Shown here in pieces: positions 1 to 7,654 of a stretch of DNA of 13,527 nucleotides; within the stretch, counting starts at the first letter, position 1; every line of letters begins with the position of its first letter. The DNA is taken from positions 1-13,527 of the forward strand of contig CAYMDN010000033.1 in assembly GCA_964389545.1 (NCBI GenBank). Reading direction: 5' to 3'. The DNA is from UMGS1781 sp964389545 (GTDB lineage: Bacteria > Bacillota > Clostridia > TANB77 > CAG-508). The notes below the pieces were generated by a model. That model did not search any database, had not been told where the DNA came from, and saw only the letters and a list, made by a program, of their open reading frames with translations. The position numbers and the translations under genes were made by a program.

Positions 1-2313
1 TCTATTATATCTTTTTCCTTTACATACTTCGCAAGGTACATATATATCTGGTAAAAAGTGCATTTCTATTTTTAGCATTCCATCTCCTTGGCATGTCTCA
101 CATCGTCCACCTGATACATTAAAACTAAATCTTCCTTTCTCATATCCACGTAGTTTCGCTTCATTTGTTTCTGCAAAAATATCTCTTATTAAATCAAATA
201 CACCTGTATATGTTGCTGGGTTTGATCGAGGAGTTCTACCTATCGGAGATTGGTCTATATTTATAACTTTGTCTATATTTTGTATTCCCAAAATTTCCTT
301 ATGCTTTCCTGGTTTTTCCATTGATTTATATAATGATTTTGACAAGCTTTTGTATAATATTTCGTTTACAAGTGTACTTTTCCCAGAACCTGAAACTCCT
401 GTAACACATGTAAATACTCCTAATGGTATTTTTACATCAATATTCTTTAAATTATTTTCAGCTGCACCTTTTATTTCTATTGATCTACCATTTGATTTCC
501 TTCTCTTTGTAGGAACTTTGATTTGCTTTCTTCCACTTAAATAATCCCCTGTTATAGAGTTTGTATTTTGTTTTATTTCTTCTGCCGTTCCTGTTGCAAC
601 AACATTACCTCCATGTACACCTGCACCTGGTCCTATATCAACAATATAATCTGCTGCATACATTGTATCTTCATCATGTTCTACAACTAGAAGAGAATTA
701 CCTAAATCTCTTAATTTTTTCAATGTCTCAATAAGTTTCTCATTATCTCTTTGGTGTAATCCAATACTTGGTTCATCTAAAATGTATAATACTCCTGTTA
801 GCCCTGAACCAATTTGTGTTGCTAAACGTATTCTTTGAGCTTCTCCTCCAGATAATGTTCCAGCTGGTCTTGATAGTGTTAAATAGTCTAGCCCTACATC
901 TATTAAGAATTGTAATCTTTGATTTAATTCTTTTAATATTTGATTTGCTATCATTGCTTCTGTTTTATTTAATGTAAGATTATTTAAGAATTCTTTTATT
1001 CTTGTTATTGGCATATCCGTTAATTCTTTAATATTCTTATCATTAACAGTTACTGCTAATGATTCTTTTTTCAGTCTTGCTCCATGGCATGCTTCGCAAG
1101 GGCTTTCGCTCATGTATAGTTCGTAAAAATCTCTCATTCCTTGTGATTTTGTATCTCTATATCTTCTATTTAATGTTGGAATTACACCTTCAAATGGAGA
1201 TGTAAATGTTCTAACACCTGCAACAGTTTCATACTTAAAATCTATTTCTTCTTTTCCTGTTCCATATAATATTTTTTCTAAGAAGTCACGTGGTAATTTC
1301 TTTATAGGTACTTTAATGTCTACGCCATAATGTCTTGCTATACTTTCAAAGTACATTTTAGCCATAGTATCTCCGCGTTTCATAGTACTTGCACCGAAAG
1401 CCTTTATTCCGTCATACAAAGTTTTATTTTTATCTGGGATAATTAAATCTTCGTCCATTCTCATTAAGTATCCAATTCCTGTACATTCTGGGCAAGCTCC
1501 AAATGGGTTATTAAATGAAAACATTCTTGGTGAGAGTTCTTCTAAACTTATATTACAATCTGAGCAAGCATAATTCTGGCTAAAAAGCATCTCTTCTTTT
1601 TGCGTAGCAATTATTACTAAATTGTTAGCATGTTTTAATGCTATTTCTATAGATTCTGCTGCCCTACTTCTTATTCCTTCTTTAACTACTAGTCTATCAA
1701 CTATTAATTCTATATTATGCTTTTTCTTTCTATCTAGTTCTATATCATCTGTTAATTCGTAAAGGTTTCCATCAATTCTAACTCTTACAAAACCTTCTTT
1801 TGAAAAGTCTTCTAATAGCTTTGCATATTCTCCTTTTTTACCTCTTACGATTGGTGCAAGGACTTGTATTTTAGTTCCTTCTTCTAAGTTCATCACTGCA
1901 TCTACAATTTGATCTAGGGTTTGTCTTTCAATTTTTTTTCCACAATTTGGACAGTGTGGTACACCTATTCTTGCATATAGTAAACGTATATAATCATATA
2001 TTTCTGTAACTGTTCCCACTGTTGAACGTGGGTTTTTTGATGTTGTCTTTTGATCTATTGATATTGCTGGAGATAATCCTTCTATTGATTCTACATCAGG
2101 CTTTTTCATTATTCCTAAAAATTGTCTTGCATATGAAGATAGACTTTCAACATATCTTCTTTGTCCCTCAGCATATAATGTATCAAATGCTAAAGATGAT
2201 TTTCCTGAACCTGAAAGTCCAGTAATAACAACTAATTTATCTCTTGGTATTGTTAGTTTTACATTTTTTAAATTATTCTCTTTGGCACCTTTTATTACTA
2301 TATTGTCATTCAC
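1..2313 (-). CDS. uvrA: UvrA, excinuclease ABC subunit A (3' end cut by window)
   Basis: UvrA is the damage-sensing ATPase of nucleotide excision repair; it acts in the cytoplasm with UvrB, UvrC and UvrD. 771 codons are visible of the roughly 940 usual for the family, and the C-terminus lies beyond base 1. In order: first Walker A GLSGSGKS (residues 32-39), first zinc module with CSDC near 249 and CPEC near 274, ABC signature LSGGEAQRIRLA near 486, second Walker A GVSGSGKS (639-646), and second zinc module C738/C741/C761/C764 around the FLPDIYVPC segment. The second ABC signature is off the window. The start is GTG at 2313: AGGAGG lies 10 bases upstream and overlaps the plsC stop codon, so it is probably translated from the same message as plsC. 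The only nearby ATG (2309) is out of frame and meets a stop at once. Identity is near certain. Confidence 0.97.
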   Translation of the reverse strand, partial: MNDNIVIKGAKENNLKNVKLTIPRDKLVVITGLSGSGKSSLAFDTLYAEGQRRYVESLSSYARQFLGIMKKPDVESIEGLSPAISIDQKTTSKNPRSTVGTVTEIYDYIRLLYARIGVPHCPNCGKKIERQTLDQIVDAVMNLEEGTKIQVLAPIVRGKKGEYAKLLEDFSKEGFVRVRIDGNLYELTDDIELDRKKKHNIELIVDRLVVKEGIRSRAAESIEIALKHANNLVIIATQKEEMLFSQNYACSDCNISLEELSPRMFSFNNPFGACPECTGIGYLMRMDEDLIIPDKNKTLYDGIKAFGASTMKRGDTMAKMYFESIARHYGVDIKVPIKKLPRDFLEKILYGTGKEEIDFKYETVAGVRTFTSPFEGVIPTLNRRYRDTKSQGMRDFYELYMSESPCEACHGARLKKESLAVTVNDKNIKELTDMPITRIKEFLNNLTLNKTEAMIANQILKELNQRLQFLIDVGLDYLTLSRPAGTLSGGEAQRIRLATQIGSGLTGVLYILDEPSIGLHQRDNEKLIETLKKLRDLGNSLLVVEHDEDTMYAADYIVDIGPGAGVHGGNVVATGTAEEIKQNTNSITGDYLSGRKQIKVPTKRRKSNGRSIEIKGAAENNLKNIDVKIPLGVFTCVTGVSGSGKSTLVNEILYKSLSKSLYKSMEKPGKHKEILGIQNIDKVINIDQSPIGRTPRSNPATYTGVFDLIRDIFAETNEAKLRGYEKGRFSFNVSGGRCETCQGDGMLKIEMHFLPDIYVPCEVCKGKRYNR

Positions 2314-2327
2314 TTGAACTCTGCCTC

Positions 2328-2915
2328 CTATACTTTTTCGTCTCTTAATCTTACAACTTCTTCCATAAATTCATCTGCAAGTCTTTGCATTTTTTCTTTA
2401 TCCGTAGTTTCATCTTTATACTGTGAGTAATCTATTGGTTTTCCTATGTTTATAGTGACTTTTCTAAATGGTTTAAATGATCCCTGTACACCTACTGGTA
2501 TCATTGGCACTCCTGCTGTTGCAGCAATCATTACCGCACCTTTTTTTACTTTTTTTCCTTTTGCTAATCCATTTCTAGTTCCTTCTGGAAAAATCAGTAA
2601 TAATTCATTATTTTTCATAAGTCTTAAAGATGTTTTTATTGCTCCTAAATCCGCCTTGCTTCTATTTACGGGATAAATTCCTGCTGTTTTTGCAACCCAT
2701 CTATTTATTGGATTATTAAATAATTCTTCTTTTGCTAATGCATTAAGTTTTCTCTTAAACATTACAATTAATGTAACACTGTCCCAAAAGTGCACATGGT
2801 TTGAGCATACTATCGCTCCCTGTCCTTCTTTAGGAATGTTTTCTGCGCCAACTACCTTGGGTCTGTATATAAGAATGGTTATAAACTTAAATATAAACTT
2901 TAAAATTGCTCTCAT
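2328..2915 (-). CDS. plsC: 1-acyl-sn-glycerol-3-phosphate acyltransferase (PlsC)
   Basis: PlsC puts the second acyl chain on lysophosphatidate to make phosphatidate, the precursor of membrane phospholipids, at the inner face of the membrane. The 195-residue protein has the catalytic NHVHFWD motif (HX4D, H40 and D45) and the glycerol-phosphate-binding FPEGTRN motif (109-115), followed by the VPMIPVGVQG block. An N-terminal hydrophobic stretch (about residues 4-17) would hold it at the membrane. The ATG at 2915 has AGAGGA upstream. cmk ends 10 bases before and uvrA starts 14 bases after, so it sits inside an operon. The cmk-plsC pairing is common in clostridia. Acyl donor preference cannot be read from the sequence. 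Confidence 0.93.
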   Translation of the reverse strand: MRAILKFIFKFITILIYRPKVVGAENIPKEGQGAIVCSNHVHFWDSVTLIVMFKRKLNALAKEELFNNPINRWVAKTAGIYPVNRSKADLGAIKTSLRLMKNNELLLIFPEGTRNGLAKGKKVKKGAVMIAATAGVPMIPVGVQGSFKPFRKVTINIGKPIDYSQYKDETTDKEKMQRLADEFMEEVVRLRDEKV

Positions 2916-2925
2916 ATTATTTCCT

Positions 2926-3600
2926 CTATCTTTTTGAATTAATTATTTCAATAACTTTTTCTACTACTTCATCTATAGTATAGTTTGTTGTATCTACTAT
3001 TATGCTATCTGGTGCTAATTTTAATGCTCCAACTTCTTTATGCATATCTGTATAGTCTCTTTTCTTTATGTTCTCAAGCACTTCTTCATATGTCATATCT
3101 ATATTTTTTTCTTGAATTTCTTTATATCTTCTTTTTGCTCTTTCTTCTTCACTTGCATCTAAATATATCTTCACATCTGCATTTGGAAAAACATAAGTAC
3201 AAATATCTCTTCCTTCCATAATTATATCTTTTCCTTCTGCTAGATTTCTTTGTAATTCAACCATTGCATATCTAATTTCTTTAATTACTGAAACTGGTGA
3301 TACAACTTCTGTAACAGCTTTTTCTCTTATTTTCTTAGTAACCTCCTTTCCATCAAGATAAACTACATCTCCATTTGGTGTATTCTTAATTTCTATGTTT
3401 ATTTCTTTTGAAATAGCTATTGTTTTTTCTTCATCGATTATTCCTTCTTTTATAGCTCCTGTTTCTAGTGCCTTTAAAGCAACACATCTATATGTTATTC
3501 CTGTATCTATGTTTATTAGTCCTGTCAAATTTGCTATTTTCTTTGTTATTGTTCCTTTCCCGCTTCCAGCTGGTCCATCAATTCCTACTACGAATCCCAT
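2926..3600 (-). CDS. cmk: Cytidylate kinase (CMP/dCMP kinase)
   Basis: Cmk phosphorylates CMP and dCMP with ATP, feeding RNA, DNA and CDP-diacylglycerol synthesis. The 224-residue form has the P-loop GPAGSGKG (residues 9-16), the DTGITYR substrate motif (32-38; the family usually has DTGAMYR), the GRDICTYVFPNADVKIYLDA block and the RD-rich lid region near the C-terminus. Two in-frame ATGs exist. I chose 3600 because GGGGAGGA lies 8 bases before it and the product then begins MGFVVGIDGP, as in the family. The upstream ATG at 3618 has only a weak AGGA, and the strong site would fall inside its reading frame. It lies 29 bases after the P-loop/Asp23 gene and 10 before plsC. Confidence 0.95.
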   Translation of the reverse strand: MGFVVGIDGPAGSGKGTITKKIANLTGLINIDTGITYRCVALKALETGAIKEGIIDEEKTIAISKEINIEIKNTPNGDVVYLDGKEVTKKIREKAVTEVVSPVSVIKEIRYAMVELQRNLAEGKDIIMEGRDICTYVFPNADVKIYLDASEEERAKRRYKEIQEKNIDMTYEEVLENIKKRDYTDMHKEVGALKLAPDSIIVDTTNYTIDEVVEKVIEIINSKR

Positions 3601-3629
3601 TAATAGATTCCTCCCCATTTATCCTACTA

Positions 3630-4499
3630 TTAGTTTGTTTTCTTATCCTCTTTAAATATTCCTTTGGCAAGTACTTGAAATTTTTCTACATTCATTGCCG
3701 TAATGTTCTCTATTTCTCTTATTGATTGTTTTTTAAAACTTTGCAAATGATTTATTATATTGTAACCATATTTTATTATTATCTCAACATATATTAAAGC
3801 ACCTTCTTCATGGTTCTCAATTCTTACTCTTGTAATTTTATATATTGCCTCAAATTTTTTTGATATATGTGTGATTATATCTCTTAGTACAGAATCTGAT
3901 ATTGTATAATTTCCTAAATAACTGAATGTTGGTCTAATCATTGATTTCTCTGATATATATGGTTTACTATCTTTACCTTTAGATTTAAAAATTTGAAGTG
4001 GATCTAATATATATCCTGAAAAGTCCTTTTTTATTTCGAATGTTGGAACTGGAATTACATGTTTTCCTTCTGTTACTCTCATTCTTTTTGCATCTTCCAT
4101 CTCCTGTTCTGTAGCCACATCAGTTATATATATAGTATCTGTTAATTCTGGCAATTCTAAATTTTCTATAATTTTTTTTATCATGTTATCTGATGTGCCA
4201 AGGATTAGTAAGCTTTCTGGTCTATATCTTCTAAATGCTTTTTTTATTTCTTCTGCTCTTTCTGGATTTGTAAATAAAGCTTCCCTTACAGTTTCAATCT
4301 TAGTAGGTGCTTTCTTTGCTGACTCACCTGCTATTACTTCATTTTCCTTAATTAATAAGCCATCATCTATAATGTATTTTATATTTCTCTCACTAGCTAC
4401 CATTTGTGCCCTATAACTTTTACCTGTTCCAGATGGCCCCACAAAAGCATATACCTTTATTTCTGGTGTTATTTGTTCTATTATCTTATCAATTATCAT
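3630..4499 (-). CDS. P-loop NTPase fused to an Asp23/Gls24-like domain
   Basis: The function of this 289-residue protein is not known to me. The N-terminal half is a P-loop NTPase with Walker A GPSGTGKS (residues 21-28) and a hydrophobic strand ESLLILGTSD (95-104) that may be the Walker B region. The C-terminal part (about 193-282) resembles the Asp23/Gls24 (DUF322) fold: a YTISDSVLRDI start, a central VEIIIKYG strand, then an HLQSFKKQSIREIENITAMNV helix and a closing strand. Asp23 proteins are membrane-associated envelope-stress proteins in Gram-positive bacteria. No signal peptide or membrane segment is visible, so it should be cytoplasmic. It is first in the operon with cmk, plsC and uvrA, with AGAGGT six bases before its ATG and a promoter candidate just upstream. 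The Asp23 assignment rests on pattern only. Confidence 0.85.
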   Translation of the reverse strand: MIIDKIIEQITPEIKVYAFVGPSGTGKSYRAQMVASERNIKYIIDDGLLIKENEVIAGESAKKAPTKIETVREALFTNPERAEEIKKAFRRYRPESLLILGTSDNMIKKIIENLELPELTDTIYITDVATEQEMEDAKRMRVTEGKHVIPVPTFEIKKDFSGYILDPLQIFKSKGKDSKPYISEKSMIRPTFSYLGNYTISDSVLRDIITHISKKFEAIYKITRVRIENHEEGALIYVEIIIKYGYNIINHLQSFKKQSIREIENITAMNVEKFQVLAKGIFKEDKKTN

Positions 4500-4523
4500 T
4501 ACATTACCTCTAAAATAAAATTA

Positions 4524-4551
4524 TCTATAAGTATATCACATATGCGTCCAA
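4524..4551 (-). promoter_or_regulatory. Candidate sigma-A promoter for the P-loop/Asp23-cmk-plsC-uvrA operon
   Basis: On the minus strand TTGGAC (4546-4551) is followed after 16 bases by TATAGA (4524-4529); a TAGATA two bases further gives an 18-base spacer. It lies between the terminator of the preceding gene and the operon's first start codon, which is where a promoter is expected. Neither -10 form is close to consensus. Confidence 0.45.
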
Positions 4552-4564
4552 AAATCCACAAATT

Positions 4565-4600
4565 AAAGCCAAGTATTAGATTTTTCTAACACCTGGCTTT
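4565..4600 (-). terminator. Rho-independent terminator after the CmpB-family gene
   Basis: A 15-bp stem (4565-4579 with 4586-4600) and 6-base loop. Read as minus-strand RNA the stem is complete with two G-U pairs; as plus-strand RNA these become A-C mismatches. It therefore belongs to the gene ending at 4602. A short T run (TTTAATTT) follows on the minus strand. Confidence 0.8.
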
Positions 4601-4601
4601 T

Positions 4602-5261
4602 TTATTCTTCCTCTATATCGAGTCTATTTCTTTTATTTGATAAAATCCTGTCTATGAATTCATCTGGAAAATTTTTATCCAAAAATATTTCTATTGAATT
4701 TCTAGGCTCCTGTCCTAGTAATCTGTTCTTTTGTCTTGCTACTGCCATCCATGATATTGCAATATCTACCACAATAATAACTGCTAGTATTAATGTAAGC
4801 TGATTTAAACTAGTTTCTTTAGTTACATTATCTAAAGAACCCAGAAGTGGTTCAACTATGCTCATGTACAATAATCCTGCTATTCCCCAATAAGTACAGT
4901 GTAGTAAACTGGTTCTACCATTTAAGTTAAATGGTAAATGTGAATAATCCCATGAAACTGAGCCAAATATGACTTCTTGTAGCCATGAAAAAATATATTC
5001 TGTTGCACCACCTAATACTAAAGTTATTAAAAACACTTTTACTTTATCTCTAGTTTTTATACGTTTAAATGTAATGTAATATATCATTGCACCTGTTCCA
5101 TATACTGGAATAAGTGGTCCAAACAGCAGTCCTTGTCGTATAGCAAATTGACCTGTTTGTAATATAACTAGTACTGTTTCATATACATATCCAGCCACAC
5201 TGCCTATTATAAAAACCCAAAACAATCTAACCGATTCCATTGTAATTTTTTGTTTATTCAT
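4602..5261 (-). CDS. CmpB-family (putative ABC-transporter type IV, PF06541-like) membrane protein
   Basis: A 219-residue integral membrane protein. Five hydrophobic segments are visible at about residues 13-35, 46-66, 75-98, 122-144 and 154-175, with a charged cytoplasmic-type tail. It carries hallmarks of the ABC_trans_CmpB family: an early YE pair (Y27-E28), GLLFGPLIPVYGTG (44-57), E88 in the third segment, WDYS (104-107) followed by GR (115-116), and a WG pair in the fourth segment. The family name implies a transporter, but I know of no proven substrate. The ATG at 5261 has AAGGA upstream. No promoter is evident in the 27 bases between the preceding terminator and this start, so expression may depend on readthrough from efp and the zinc-ribbon gene. 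Confidence 0.82.
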   Translation of the reverse strand: MNKQKITMESVRLFWVFIIGSVAGYVYETVLVILQTGQFAIRQGLLFGPLIPVYGTGAMIYYITFKRIKTRDKVKVFLITLVLGGATEYIFSWLQEVIFGSVSWDYSHLPFNLNGRTSLLHCTYWGIAGLLYMSIVEPLLGSLDNVTKETSLNQLTLILAVIIVVDIAISWMAVARQKNRLLGQEPRNSIEIFLDKNFPDEFIDRILSNKRNRLDIEEE

Positions 5262-5288
5262 TGAATCAATCCTTTTTATTATTTAAAA

Positions 5289-5322
5289 AATCTCAGATAA
5301 AATACTTGTTTTATCTGAGATT
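5289..5322 (-). terminator. Rho-independent terminator after the zinc-ribbon gene
   Basis: A perfect 14-bp stem (5289-5302 with 5309-5322) and 6-base loop. On the minus strand it runs into a T-rich tract (TTTTTTAAATAAT when the last stem bases are included). It follows the stop codon at 5336 by 13 bases. The next minus-strand gene starts only 27 bases beyond it, so it could also act as a partial terminator. Confidence 0.88.
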
Positions 5323-5335
5323 AATAGTAGTTATT

Positions 5336-5836
5336 TTATAAATCATCATCCTCATCTTTGTTGCAATCTCCATGACAACAATCACAGTCATCATCTTCAC
5401 ATTCACCTGAGCAATGATCGCAGTCACAATCATCATGTCCCCAATCTAATTCTATTGTATTTTTGCATTCAGGACATTTAATCTCATCTTTATCTGCAAC
5501 TTCATCTATTTCAACTGTAAATTCTTTATTACAATATGGACAAACAATTCCCATTGTATACTCGCCATCTTCATCGTCATCATCTAAATATATATCATTT
5601 TCTATTTTCTTTAAACTTTTTTCGATATTTTCAATTTTTTCGTTTGTCTCTTTTTGTGTTTGTGCTAATTCTGCCATTCTTCCATTTGCCAATTCGTTTA
5701 AGTCTGTTATTTCTTCAATGAATGAGTTATATAAATTGAAGATTTCTGTTTTTGCTATTTCTAGAGTATCTTTGTCTGTTATCTTCTCTTCTAAACTCTT
5801 CATTATCTTTTTCATAGTCAAATTTATATCAGACAT
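5336..5836 (-). CDS. CD1247-like zinc-ribbon protein with Cys/His/Asp-rich tail
   Basis: A 166-residue protein of unknown function. An N-terminal helical, probably coiled-coil region (about 1-83) is followed by an acidic linker DDDDEDGEY and a zinc ribbon with C99-P-Y-C102 and C121-P-E-C124. This layout resembles the clostridial CD1247 N-terminal-domain family, but that match is from memory and tentative. The last 33 residues are extreme: eight cysteines (137, 139, 142, 146, 151, 153, 154, 158), three histidines and many Asp/Glu, which suggests binding of several metal ions. The start is ATG 5836, because AAAGGAG ends six bases before it. A TTG at 5854 would place that ribosome site inside the gene. 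It lies 28 bases after efp and is probably co-transcribed with it. No signal peptide is seen. Confidence 0.85.
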   Translation of the reverse strand: MSDINLTMKKIMKSLEEKITDKDTLEIAKTEIFNLYNSFIEEITDLNELANGRMAELAQTQKETNEKIENIEKSLKKIENDIYLDDDDEDGEYTMGIVCPYCNKEFTVEIDEVADKDEIKCPECKNTIELDWGHDDCDCDHCSGECEDDDCDCCHGDCNKDEDDDL

Positions 5837-5864
5837 TCTATTCTCCTTTTCCAATGGTTAAACA

Positions 5865-6434
5865 CTAAACTCTTTCCATATATTCACCAGTTCTAGTGTC
5901 TATTCTAATTTTATCACCAGTATTTACAAATAGTGGTACATTTATTGTAGCTCCTGTTTCTAATTCAGCTGGTTTTGTTGCTCCTGCGCCTGCTGTATTT
6001 CCACTAAATCCTGGTTCTGTATATGTTACTTCTAATTCTACAAACATTGGTGGTTCAATAGCAAATATTTTTCCTTTAAAAGCTAATGTTTTAACCATCA
6101 TATTCTCTTTTAAAAATTTAAGCATATCTCCTAAATCTGCTTTATTTAATGGAATTTGGTCATATGTTTCATTATCCATGAAATAATATAAATCTCCATC
6201 TGCATATAAATATTGCATTTCTCTTTTTTCTATTTCTGCTCCTTGTAATTTTTCTGATGGATTAAATGTTTTTTCTAAAACTGCACCAGTTATTACATTC
6301 TTTAATTTTGTTCTAACAAATGCTGCTCCTTTACCTGGTTTAACATGTTGAAATTCTACAACTTTATATACTGATCCGTCCATTTCAAAAGTTGTTCCAT
6401 TTCTTACATCTCCTGCCATATATACTTCTGCCAT
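5865..6434 (-). CDS. efp: Translation elongation factor P
   Basis: EF-P binds ribosomes stalled on consecutive prolines and promotes peptide bond formation. The 189-residue protein (family usual about 185) shows the full three-domain pattern: a KOW-like N-terminal domain with the HVKPGKGAAFVRTKLKN loop, the middle OB domain, and a C-terminal OB domain with VPLFVNTGDKIRIDTRTGEY. The loop-tip lysine that is modified in many bacteria corresponds to K35 (PGKG); K32 is also present. The modification system cannot be judged from this window. The ATG at 6434 has AGAGGT eight bases upstream, and a near-consensus promoter lies 38 bases before the start. An M24 peptidase gene is directly upstream, as yqhT is upstream of efp in Bacillus subtilis. 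Confidence 0.98.
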   Translation of the reverse strand: MAEVYMAGDVRNGTTFEMDGSVYKVVEFQHVKPGKGAAFVRTKLKNVITGAVLEKTFNPSEKLQGAEIEKREMQYLYADGDLYYFMDNETYDQIPLNKADLGDMLKFLKENMMVKTLAFKGKIFAIEPPMFVELEVTYTEPGFSGNTAGAGATKPAELETGATINVPLFVNTGDKIRIDTRTGEYMERV

Positions 6435-6471
6435 AATTTCTACCTCTTTCTTTTTTTATATTCACCTATTT

Positions 6472-6500
6472 ATTTTACTATATTTTTCCTTTGTTTTCAA
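6472..6500 (-). promoter_or_regulatory. Sigma-A promoter of efp
   Basis: On the minus strand TTGAAA (6495-6500), a 17-base spacer and TAAAAT (6472-6477). It sits in the 94-base gap between the M24 peptidase stop and efp, giving a short leader of about 30 bases. There is no TGn extension. Confidence 0.8.
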
Positions 6501-6528
6501 GTATTTTCAATAAATTTACTTTTGTACT

Positions 6529-7590
6529 CTATATTACTGTATATTGTTTTGGTGATTTTGTTAGTATCGTTTTTCCATTTGGTTCAACCAATATGGTATC
6601 TTCTATTCTTATTCCATACTTACCTGGTATATAGATTCCTGGTTCATCTGCAATAACCATATTCTTTTTTAAATAAGTATCATTTCGTGAAGTAATATAT
6701 GGCATTTCGTGTGTTTCCATTCCTACTCCATGACCAAGTGCATGAATTAAATCAAATTTATATAGTTTAAAATCACTTTCTACCATTTGTGATATAGTTT
6801 TAATATTTGCATATTCTCTAATATTATCCTCTGTATTTTGTAAATTTTTTAAAACTAGATCATAAACTGGTTTTATCTCTTCTAAAATACATCCCATGAA
6901 AATTGTTCTAGTCATATCAGAAGAATATCCTTTATATTTGCACCCCATATCTATTAGTATTGGATCTGCAATTTTTACTCTTCTATCAGACGGTTTCCAA
7001 TGTGGTTGTGAACTGTTTTCTCCAACAGCAACAACAGTATCAAATGCCAATCCATCTGCTCCATTTTCTTTGAAAAATCGTTCAACTTCGTTTGCAATTT
7101 CTTTTTCTGATATTCCTTCTTCTATAAATGTTAATAAATGTGAAAAACATTCATCTGTAATTTCACATGCTTTTTTTATACATTCTATCTCATAATCATC
7201 TTTAACTTCTCTTAGTTTTTCAACTAAGTTCTCTGTTTCAACTAAATTATTTATTCTGTATTTTTGTTTCAATATTTGATATTGTTTATATGTTACGTAG
7301 CTTTCTTCAAATCCAACATTTTCGCAAAATAAAAAGAAATTCTCACATTCATCTTTTCCTACATCACGAAAATCCATAACAACAATTTCATCTGTAATTG
7401 TTAATGTGCTTCTAACATTTTCTAAATACATTGTATATGTTAAAAATATATTTTCTTTTCTTGTAATTAGTAATGTTCCTTCACAGTCTATGTTTGTTAA
7501 ATATTTTATATTTATTGGGTTGCTAATTACCATGCCTTCTAATTTTAAGCTTCTTAGTCTCTCACGCAAAATTCTTATTTTTTCATTCAT
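6529..7590 (-). CDS. M24-family Xaa-Pro aminopeptidase/dipeptidase
   Basis: A cytoplasmic two-metal peptidase of the pita-bread fold, expected to cleave peptide bonds next to proline. The 353-residue protein has a creatinase-type N-terminal domain (about 1-125) and the catalytic domain with all five expected metal ligands visible: D214 (LIDMG), D225 (SSDMTRT), H287 (HALGHGVG), E316 (DEPGIY) and E330 (RIEDT). H197 (PHW) and H294 (ETHEMP) match accessory histidines. Length and place upstream of efp match B. subtilis YqhT. Whether it is an aminopeptidase P or a prolidase cannot be settled from sequence alone. The ATG at 7590 has GGAGG seven bases upstream. It follows the prepilin peptidase gene by 64 bases with no clear terminator, so both probably share one transcript. 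Confidence 0.93.
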   Translation of the reverse strand: MNEKIRILRERLRSLKLEGMVISNPINIKYLTNIDCEGTLLITRKENIFLTYTMYLENVRSTLTITDEIVVMDFRDVGKDECENFFLFCENVGFEESYVTYKQYQILKQKYRINNLVETENLVEKLREVKDDYEIECIKKACEITDECFSHLLTFIEEGISEKEIANEVERFFKENGADGLAFDTVVAVGENSSQPHWKPSDRRVKIADPILIDMGCKYKGYSSDMTRTIFMGCILEEIKPVYDLVLKNLQNTEDNIREYANIKTISQMVESDFKLYKFDLIHALGHGVGMETHEMPYITSRNDTYLKKNMVIADEPGIYIPGKYGIRIEDTILVEPNGKTILTKSPKQYTVI

Positions 7591-7654
7591 AAAAAACCTC
7601 CATCTAAAGCTATCTCAAGCTTTTCCGAATAGTCTTAAACAATATGCTTATATT

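Noticed and set aside
269..2225. Several plus-strand open frames opposite uvrA
   Set aside because: They are hydrophobic, Leu/Phe/Ile-rich translations typical of the complement of AT-rich genes, and uvrA motifs run through the minus strand.
5837..5854. TTG start for the zinc-ribbon gene, 18 bases upstream
   Set aside because: The ribosome site AAAGGAG would lie inside the gene; ATG 5836 is correctly spaced.
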